This document shows positions 58,101-64,000 of a stretch of DNA of 64,000 nt, in pieces. Source of the stretch: Azospirillum baldaniorum. GTDB lineage: Bacteria > Pseudomonadota > Alphaproteobacteria > Azospirillales > Azospirillaceae. The stretch covers positions 124,001 to 188,000 of the forward strand of contig NZ_CP022261.1 of NCBI RefSeq assembly GCF_003119195.2, written 5' to 3'. Numbering within the stretch: position 1 is the first letter of the stretch; every line of letters starts with the position of its first letter. The notes below the pieces were generated by a model that worked only from the letters and a program-made list of their open reading frames with translations, did no database searches and had not been told where the DNA came from. Position numbers and translations under genes: made by a program.

Positions 58101-61045
58101 TGTCCCGTCCGCTGGACCCCGACACCATCAAGGCCCTACCCCTGGCGGAACTCGACGCCGAATGGGCCGCGGCCAACGAAGCCATCTGGCCCCTGTCGGC
58201 GCTGCGGAAGAAGGCGGTGGCGAAGCGGCTCGACCCCGCCGGCAACGCCAATCCGGAGACGGATTTGCCCCGGCTGCGCCAATTGCAGGCGATGCTGGTC
58301 GACATCGACGGATTGCCGCAGGTGCAGGCGCTTCCCGGCTGGCGGGGCTTGGCGACCGACCTGGAACGCCTCGACCGCAAGCTGAAGGCCGCCGGCGCGT
58401 TGCGGTCCGCCGTCGGCGGGGCGGCCCAGAGCCCGGACCAGCTCATCGCCCTGCGCGGAACCCTGAAGCGGCTTTGCACCGACGCCAGCGACCTGCTCGC
58501 GCCCGATGGGGCCATCGGTCTGGCGATCCAGCGCTATCTCGACCGCCACGCGGCCTTCGTGGATGCCAAGGACGCGTTCGAGCGCATCGCGGGGACGCCG
58601 GAGCCCATCGACGGCGCCGACCTGCTGGCCGACTGTCAGGCCATGGCGGCGGCCATGGCGGCGCGGGCGACCCAGTTGAACGCCTGGACGGCGTGGCAGC
58701 GCGTGCGGCGCTCGGCGGTGGAGCAGGGGCTGGACGCGCTGGTGGAGGCCGTGGAGACCGGAACCGTTCCCCCGGGCGGCGCGGTGGACGCCTTCGACGT
58801 CGCCTACGCGCGCTGGTGGGCGGAAGGCGCCATCGATGCCGAACCGCTGGTGCGCGACTTCAACATCACCGAGCATCTGGACGCGATCGACCGCTTCCGC
58901 GCTCTGGACCATGAATTCGCGGAACTGACCCAGCTCGCCATCCGCGCCCGGATCGCGAGCGGCATACCGGCCAAGGAGTCCAAGAACCAGCCGGTGGGCT
59001 TCAGCACGCTTGCCCATCAGTTGAAGCTGCAAAAGCGTCACAAGCCGGTCCGCCAACTGGTGGGGGAGATGGGGCCGGCCCTGACGACCCTGACCCCCTG
59101 CCTGCTGATGAGCCCGCTGTCGGTGGCGCAATATCTGCCGCCGGAGATGCCGGCGTTCGATCTGGTCATCTTCGACGAGGCGTCGCAGATCACGCCGTGG
59201 GACGCGGTCGGCGCCATCGCCCGCGGCACCCAGGTGGTGGTCGCCGGCGATCCCAAGCAGATGCCGCCGACCAGCTTCTTCGATCGCGGCGCCGGCGCCG
59301 AGGAGGACGACAGCGAGGTCGAGGCCGACCACGAGAGCATCCTGGAGGAATGCCTGGGCGCGCGCCTGCCGCAACGCCGCCTGACCTGGCATTACCGCAG
59401 CCGGCACGAAAGCCTGATCGCCTTTTCCAACCACCGCTATTACGACGGTGATCTGATCACCTTCCCGGCTCCGGTGACGCGGGACACGATGGTGACCCTG
59501 CGGCAGGTCCCCGGCGCTTGGTCGCGCGGCAAGAACCGGAACAACCAGGTGGAGGCCGAGGCGGTGGTGACGGAGGTGGTGCGCCGCCTGCTCGACCCGG
59601 CCTTCGTCGATGAAAAGGGCGATCGGCTGACGCTGGCTGTCATCACCCTGAACTCGGAACAGCAGAAACTGATCGAAGACCTGTTGGACCGCGCGCGGCG
59701 GCGTTACCCGGAGTTGGAGCCTTACTTCGCGGAGGACGCGCCGGAACCGGTGGTCGTCAAGAACCTGGAGACGGTCCAGGGCGACGAGCGCGACGTGATC
59801 CTGCTGGGCATCGCCTACGGGCCGGAAACCCCGAACGCCCCGACGATGGCGATGAATTTCGGCCCGCTCAACCGCGAGGGCGGCTGGCGGCGGCTCAACG
59901 TCGCCGTCACGCGAGCCCGGCGGGAGATGGTCGTCTTCACCTCGTTCCCGCCCGATCTCATCGACCTCAACCGTACCAGCTCGTCGGCCCTACGCGATCT
60001 GCGGCATTTCCTCGAATACGCGGAGCGGGGCACGCGGGCGCTGGGCGAGGCGTCGGCCGGTTCCGCGGGCGGTTCGAACGCCTGTTTCGAACAGGCGGTG
60101 GCGCGGGGGCTGCGGGACCGCGGCTGGACGGTGGTGCCGGAGGTCGGCGTGTCACGCTTCCGCATCGACCTGGGCGTCGTCCATCCGGATCGCCCCGATG
60201 ATTATCTGATCGGCGTCGAATGCGACGGTGCCTCCTACCATGGCGCCGCCACCGCGCGGGACCGCGACAAGGTTCGCGAGGCGGTGCTGAAGAGCCTGGG
60301 CTGGACGTTGACACGGGTTTGGGCGACCGAATGGTGGATTGATCCGCAGGGCGCCCTGGATCGCCTGGATTTCACCATCAAGGAGACGCTCGACCGCGCC
60401 CGCGCCCGCGCCGATGCGCTGGCGGCCCCGGTGGCAGGACCCACCCCGGATGTGGCGCTTGACCTGCAGTTGGACGACGCTGATGCCGCCGTAGACGCGG
60501 ACGCCCCGGCAGAGCCGGGTGAGAACGAAGAGTCCCTTGGCGGCGACTACCGTCTGGCGGATTTCGGTGGCATGACGGCGATCAGCCCAGACCGGTTCCA
60601 GGACGACGACTATGCCGCCGTCCTCAAGGAGATGGTGCTGCACGTCGTCGCGGCGGAGGCGCCGATCCGCGACAGCCTGCTGGTCGAACGCATTGCCCGC
60701 GCCCACGGGTTCAAACGCTCCGGCCGGCAGATCCGGGAGCGAATCATGACCGTGGTCCGCAGCGTCGCCCATGTCGAGGCGGAGCACACCGGTGCCAGTT
60801 TCGTCTGGCCCGACGCGATGGCGGTCGCCGCTTGGGAACGGGCCCGGTACCCGAACTCCAGCGCCGACGTCCGTTCCATCGAGGACATCGCCCTGCCGGA
60901 GCTGTCGGCGGCCATTCGGGGTTGCATGGATGCCGCTGACCCGCTGACGGACGCGGCCCGGCGCTTCGGAGTCAAACGGCTGGCCGGCGGCGGCAAGACC
61001 CGCCTCGCCATGGCCAAGCCCGTGACGGGACATTTCAGGGACTAG
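55124..61045 (+). CDS. DUF4011-helicase-Vsr/DUF3320 giant protein (Hhe-type), anti-phage candidate
   Basis: The 1973-residue multidomain protein has in order: an N-terminal segment; a transglutaminase-like region ~230-300 (TGLGTCLDTALLFAAVLEQA with Cys, then TRGHAFAGVWL with His); and DUF4011 ~397-470 (DRWQRKLLDLTTRNRLLNVK). The SF1 helicase has Walker A LDGPPGTGKSQTIANMIAHN near 711, Walker B FDLVIFDEASQITPWDAV near 1347, GDPKQMPPTSFF, WHYRSRHESLIAFSN and VTRARREMVVFTS. A Vsr/DUF559-like endonuclease lies ~1650-1755 (VGVSRFRIDLGVVHPDRPDD, then GVECDGASYHGA). A C-terminal DUF3320-type domain lies ~1820-1910. This architecture matches a reported anti-phage single-gene system (Hhe). Clustered with SbcCD-like and STAND genes. 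Confidence 0.9.
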   Translation: MESITAVNDAVDCKDTSDSGLAIDAVISPKISFATHQNAVPVLRDLRLVNLGGEALENVVAEIAADPPVFEPMQWRVDRIAAGGEARIAKRDLRLNAGLLLQLNEAVRATVTLRAAAEGGGAAGNAAERVLPVELLARNEWGGAAAMPELLAAFILPNDPAVSRLIKATSDVLRRGGRPDGVEGYQSKSRTRVHELASAVWSAVASLRLTYAEPPTSFEWQGQKVRSPSQILETGLGTCLDTALLFAAVLEQAGLYPVIVVTRGHAFAGVWLQPQEFATLLVDDAASLRKRVALQELVLFETTLATGGHPSPFSRAIAQANRQIDEEREGDFVMALDIRRARMQRLRPLALADVAPAAGTGAAAEEVDIGPVSDVLEAAPALPDFDLADPVDTATTAEGRLDRWQRKLLDLTTRNRLLNVKPGATTIRLLCPDPATLEDRLADGASFRIVAAPAMEGGAGRDTALHLQRTGEELDTAYARDAMERGEILSPLPTDKLDAQLIDLYRKAQLDLAEGGANTLFLAVGFLVWKKSGSDTRQYRAPLILLPVKLQRRSVRSGVRLSNHEDEPRFNLTLLQMLHQDFKLDIPELAGPLPVDQSGIDVPRIWTLVRRAVRDMPGFEVVEDVVLGAFSFAKYLMWKDLVDRTEALKRSPVVRHLLETPRDAYTSQTEPPHPTELDGLVTPEELFTPLPADSSQLAAVVGSARGCDFVLDGPPGTGKSQTIANMIAHNLALGRTVLFVAEKRAALDVVHRRLVAHGLGPFCLELHSNKASKQDVLGQLDAAWTTAEEPPTELWSRRAAELKLSRDRLNDLVRAIHRRHANGLTLYGAIGRVARDGAESALRLGWPRGTEHSETDLERLRDAVHKLNLHRATASPENRAAFGPVGGAEWSNAWQADLLAAAGALAAAAKALDEARGQLAGGMGISLGGGIGVETGGGDRRGLAAAATLAQALAQAEGFTLAFAFTPDAARMIEQGTWALPLVAACRAEAALLSRPLDPDTIKALPLAELDAEWAAANEAIWPLSALRKKAVAKRLDPAGNANPETDLPRLRQLQAMLVDIDGLPQVQALPGWRGLATDLERLDRKLKAAGALRSAVGGAAQSPDQLIALRGTLKRLCTDASDLLAPDGAIGLAIQRYLDRHAAFVDAKDAFERIAGTPEPIDGADLLADCQAMAAAMAARATQLNAWTAWQRVRRSAVEQGLDALVEAVETGTVPPGGAVDAFDVAYARWWAEGAIDAEPLVRDFNITEHLDAIDRFRALDHEFAELTQLAIRARIASGIPAKESKNQPVGFSTLAHQLKLQKRHKPVRQLVGEMGPALTTLTPCLLMSPLSVAQYLPPEMPAFDLVIFDEASQITPWDAVGAIARGTQVVVAGDPKQMPPTSFFDRGAGAEEDDSEVEADHESILEECLGARLPQRRLTWHYRSRHESLIAFSNHRYYDGDLITFPAPVTRDTMVTLRQVPGAWSRGKNRNNQVEAEAVVTEVVRRLLDPAFVDEKGDRLTLAVITLNSEQQKLIEDLLDRARRRYPELEPYFAEDAPEPVVVKNLETVQGDERDVILLGIAYGPETPNAPTMAMNFGPLNREGGWRRLNVAVTRARREMVVFTSFPPDLIDLNRTSSSALRDLRHFLEYAERGTRALGEASAGSAGGSNACFEQAVARGLRDRGWTVVPEVGVSRFRIDLGVVHPDRPDDYLIGVECDGASYHGAATARDRDKVREAVLKSLGWTLTRVWATEWWIDPQGALDRLDFTIKETLDRARARADALAAPVAGPTPDVALDLQLDDADAAVDADAPAEPGENEESLGGDYRLADFGGMTAISPDRFQDDDYAAVLKEMVLHVVAAEAPIRDSLLVERIARAHGFKRSGRQIRERIMTVVRSVAHVEAEHTGASFVWPDAMAVAAWERARYPNSSADVRSIEDIALPELSAAIRGCMDAADPLTDAARRFGVKRLAGGGKTRLAMAKPVTGHFRD

Positions 61046-61050
61046 GGGAC

Positions 61051-64000
61051 TTGAATCCGACGACTTATCTCGCACGCCGGCTCCGTTTCACGGATCGCGG
61101 TGGAGACCTGCGAACGGTCGACGAGGCGGGGATGCTTGCGATCCCCGGCGCCAAGATCATCCTCGCCGAGCCGGGCATGGGGAAGAGCGAACTCATGTGC
61201 CAAGCGGGCAGAGTTCTCGGCGTGGAGCCGGTCACCGCAAGCCGCTTCATGCGGGCGAAGAACGCATCGCGGCTCGTCGAGCCCGGCAAGCCGCTGCTCA
61301 TCGACGGACTCGACGAGGCAATGGCACGGCGCGAGGGGGATGCGGTCGACGAGATCCTGGCCCAACTCGAAGAGGCCGGTTCTCCCGACTTCGTGCTGTC
61401 GTGCCGTGCGCGGGAATGGCAGGCGCGCACCATCAGCGGCCTCCGCCCACTCTACGGTGCGGAACCCACGGTCTTCACCATCGAGCCCTTCGACGATCAG
61501 GAAGCGCTTGCCTTTCTGGCCCGGCGGCATGCCAAGGCCGACGCCGAGCATGTGCTCAACCATCTCAACGAACACGGCCTGTCCGACCTCCACCGCAATC
61601 CGCTGACGCTCGGCCTGATGGGAAGGGTCGCCGAGACTGACAAGGCGTTGCCACGGACGCGCGCCGCGCTGTTCGAGCAGGTCTGCAGCTTGGTCTGGCC
61701 GGAGCGCGACCCCGACCGCCAGGACCTTGGCCTTGCAAAGCTGGGCGAGGAGCAGGCCCTGTCGGCGGCGGGAGCGATTGCCGCAGGGCTGATCCTCGCC
61801 GGTGCCGAGGCGGTGAGCCTCGTCGGCCTGGCACATCTCCAGGAGGGCGATGTCCTCCTCGCGGATCTCGCCAGCCTGCCCGGTGCGGAGGCGGCGTCCG
61901 TGATCGTCTCGTCGAAACTCTTCGTCAGCGTGGGCGTCGGACGCGCGAAGCCGATCCACAGGGTGATCGGCGAGTATCTCGGTGCCCGATGGCTCGCGCG
62001 CCATGCAGCCACTCCACGCGCACAGCGCCGGCTGCTCGCGCAGCTTCATGGCAACGGCGTCCCCGCCAGCCTTCGCGGGCTCCATGCTTGGCTCGCTGTC
62101 CACAGCCCCATGATGGCCGAACCGGTCATTACGGCGGACCCGTACGGCGTTCTGCGTCACGGAGAAACAGCGGTGCTGACGACGACGCAAGCCGACCTCC
62201 TGTTCGAGGCGTTGCGGGCGCTCAGCGCGGAGGATCCGTATTTCCGCGGCACCGACTGGGACGGCCACACTGCGGCGGGGCTTGCGGTGCCGACGCTGCG
62301 GAACAAAATCGATGCCGTCATTGGTTCGGCGTCAAGCAACGAGCATCTGCGCTCTCTTCTGATCGAGGCGGTCAGAGGGACGCCGATGGCCGGCGATCTT
62401 GCGACGACGCTGGAAGCCACCGTGCTGTCGGGCGATCGGTTCTACCGAGAGCGCGAGGATGCGGCCGAGGCGTTGCTCCCCCACCGGAACCGCGACTGGT
62501 GGCGGAGTACCATAGAGTTGCTGCGCGACCAGGGCACGGAGGACGCGACATGCCTGGCCCGCCACCTGATCGACCGCATCGATTGCGACGTGAGCGACGA
62601 CCTGCTCGTCTCGACCCTCTTCGCCGAGATGGGCGTCCTTGTTTGTCCTCTCCCGCGCGGCAGGAACGCGCATCACGTCACAATGCGAAACTACCGCTGG
62701 CTGATGCGGGGACTGCCCACGGATCGCCTCTCCGGCGTGCTGGACCTCATGGCCGAATACAGCGAGCTTCTCGAATCGAAAGATTGGCAGAGTTGGTACA
62801 ATGTCGCCGATGTCGTCGCCGGCCTCATGGTGCGCGCGATCGACGAAGGCGCGGCTGGTCCTGCGCAGGCGCCGTCGTTCTGGCGCTGGCTCGCGAGCAT
62901 CGGACGGAGCGGGCATTGGGACCGGGAATCCCAGAGAGAACTCAAGGATCGGTTGGGCGCTCGCGATGACATCCGCCGGGCGGTCCAACTCCACGCCTTC
63001 TCTGACCAACGCCGGAGGAAGCCAGTGTGGCAAATCAATTTGGCACTCCGTTCGCGGATGATCGCTCTTTCCGACCGGCCTACCGACGTCGCGTGCTTAC
63101 TGGACCGCTTCGCCGACGCCGACAATAGGGACGAGGCGCTCCGGGAGGATTGGCGTGAACTGATGCATCTGGGGACATCCGCTGAAAAAATCGATCCTGC
63201 CGTGCGCGCCAGCGGTGCGAAGTTCCAGCGCGACGATGCCCAGTTGACCGCATTCGTCCGCAAGCTGAAGCATCCCAAGAAGTCTGCGCGGGAACTAAAG
63301 CATGAGCGTCAGGCCGCCAAGTGCGAGAGGAAGCGGAAGGCCAGATGGAGAACCAGATTCGAGGCTCGCCGCCGCGACTACGCGGCCCAGCGCCCTGCCA
63401 TCTGCAGCGGTAATTTGGCCGCCATTGTTGACCCTGCGCGGGCCTATCTTGGAGATACCTATCTTGGAGATGTTGAGCGCGGGAAGCCACCCTTGGAGCG
63501 TGTCGCCCTATGGTTGGGGCCGGAACTCCGCGATGACGTGATCATGGGTTTCGAGGCCGCGCTCCATCGTGCCGATCTCCCCACCGCTGCTGCCGTCGCT
63601 GACGGGATCACACGGAACACGCTCTACACCTACTGCCACGTAATCCTGGCTGGTCTTCTGGCAAGGCTTCGTGCCGGCAGTGGATTCGACGACCTGTCGT
63701 CCGATGTCCTGCGGGTCGGACTGCTGATATGCCTGAACGACCTGACTTGGTGCGTCGACAAGGACAAGGACGTCAAGGACTTGCGGAAGGCGCTTGAGGC
63801 TATCGTCGCCGCCACCCCCGAAGCGCGAAAAGACTTCGCGCGGCTTTGGATCGAGCCCGCGCTCGCGGCAGGGTGTTTGCATGTCCGCGGCCTTTATCAG
63901 CTCACCCACGACGCGAATTGGCAAGCGACGGGTGGGGCACTCGCCGCCGGTTGGCTGACGGCGTACCCGAACGTGCCCGAGAACGTTGAACTTGAGCTGG
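61051..64000 (+). CDS. STAND/NACHT-like P-loop NTPase, C-terminus beyond window (partial)
   Basis: One continuous frame of at least 983 residues begins at TTG 61051, five bases after the helicase stop, with CAGGGA ~10 nt upstream; ATG 61132 is an alternative. A near-N-terminal NTPase domain has Walker A IILAEPGMGKSELM (residues ~41-53), Walker B LLIDGLDEA (~83) and the sensor-like FVLSCRAREW (~115). NACHT-type helices follow (HLNEHGLSDLHRNPLTLGLM), and the remaining ~650 residues look like helical repeats. There is no obvious N-terminal effector domain, unlike typical Avs proteins. The effector could be C-terminal, outside the window, or supplied in trans by the helicase. Confidence 0.85.
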   Translation, partial: MNPTTYLARRLRFTDRGGDLRTVDEAGMLAIPGAKIILAEPGMGKSELMCQAGRVLGVEPVTASRFMRAKNASRLVEPGKPLLIDGLDEAMARREGDAVDEILAQLEEAGSPDFVLSCRAREWQARTISGLRPLYGAEPTVFTIEPFDDQEALAFLARRHAKADAEHVLNHLNEHGLSDLHRNPLTLGLMGRVAETDKALPRTRAALFEQVCSLVWPERDPDRQDLGLAKLGEEQALSAAGAIAAGLILAGAEAVSLVGLAHLQEGDVLLADLASLPGAEAASVIVSSKLFVSVGVGRAKPIHRVIGEYLGARWLARHAATPRAQRRLLAQLHGNGVPASLRGLHAWLAVHSPMMAEPVITADPYGVLRHGETAVLTTTQADLLFEALRALSAEDPYFRGTDWDGHTAAGLAVPTLRNKIDAVIGSASSNEHLRSLLIEAVRGTPMAGDLATTLEATVLSGDRFYREREDAAEALLPHRNRDWWRSTIELLRDQGTEDATCLARHLIDRIDCDVSDDLLVSTLFAEMGVLVCPLPRGRNAHHVTMRNYRWLMRGLPTDRLSGVLDLMAEYSELLESKDWQSWYNVADVVAGLMVRAIDEGAAGPAQAPSFWRWLASIGRSGHWDRESQRELKDRLGARDDIRRAVQLHAFSDQRRRKPVWQINLALRSRMIALSDRPTDVACLLDRFADADNRDEALREDWRELMHLGTSAEKIDPAVRASGAKFQRDDAQLTAFVRKLKHPKKSARELKHERQAAKCERKRKARWRTRFEARRRDYAAQRPAICSGNLAAIVDPARAYLGDTYLGDVERGKPPLERVALWLGPELRDDVIMGFEAALHRADLPTAAAVADGITRNTLYTYCHVILAGLLARLRAGSGFDDLSSDVLRVGLLICLNDLTWCVDKDKDVKDLRKALEAIVAATPEARKDFARLWIEPALAAGCLHVRGLYQLTHDANWQATGGALAAGWLTAYPNVPENVELEL

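Overview
The window is GC-rich (roughly two-thirds G+C by eye) and reads like an accessory replicon (large plasmid or chromid) of an Azospirillum-like alphaproteobacterium. The support is the MucR/Ros-type regulator, the BrnTA module, the hybrid kinases, the IS5/IS427, IS66 and IS256 remnants, and a plasmid mobilisation block. No rRNA or tRNA gene and no CRISPR array was seen. The genus assignment is inference.

Region 1 (1-12.9 kb) is a secretion and signalling island. It has a type I secretion ABC transporter and membrane-fusion protein, a Crp/Fnr regulator and a TpsB outer-membrane transporter on the + strand. On the - strand are the start of a TpsA haemagglutinin-like exoprotein and an overlapping CHAT protease / CHASE2 adenylate cyclase / DUF928 operon. 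The island is bounded by two near-identical ~860-bp direct repeats. Each repeat carries a small RTX-type calcium-binding protein gene and hairpins, and lies immediately upstream of the TpsA or CHAT gene.

Region 2 (12.9-32.7 kb) mixes intact genes with IS debris: a hybrid sensor kinase, a MucR-like regulator, two TetR regulators (one with a broken end), a MATE pump, an SDR, an RND efflux pair, a serine resolvase, a Tat-exported metallo-hydrolase with a divergent LysR regulator, and many truncated genes (response-regulator tails, a chemoreceptor head, an AraC tail, IS66, IS256 and IS5 scraps). One IS427-like element has visible terminal repeats and a 3-bp target duplication. The TetR regulator at 19495-20073 appears to control two divergent efflux units through matching palindromic operators.

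Region 3 (32.7-47.5 kb) is plasmid-like: small uncharacterised operons, a VirB1-like transglycosylase, BrnTA, a 660-residue RTX protein, then an unusual ~1.2-kb non-coding locus (38991-40165). That locus holds about 19 copies of a 10-bp palindrome, TGGGCGCCCA, spaced at exactly 21 or 11 bp (two or one helical turns) with recurrent 59-bp steps. It is followed by a coiled-coil/transmembrane protein, MobC, a relaxase, a two-OB-fold SSB-like protein, two unknown plasmid genes and a ParS/RES toxin-antitoxin pair. I regard the array as the best candidate here for an undescribed replication, segregation or nucleoprotein site.

Region 4 (47.6-64 kb) resembles a defence island: a decayed FitAB-like pair, a YaaW-related protein with three internal repeats, an SbcC/SbcD-like (YhaN/YhaO-like) ATPase-nuclease pair, a 1973-residue DUF4011-helicase-Vsr-type protein, and a STAND/NACHT-like NTPase running off the window end.
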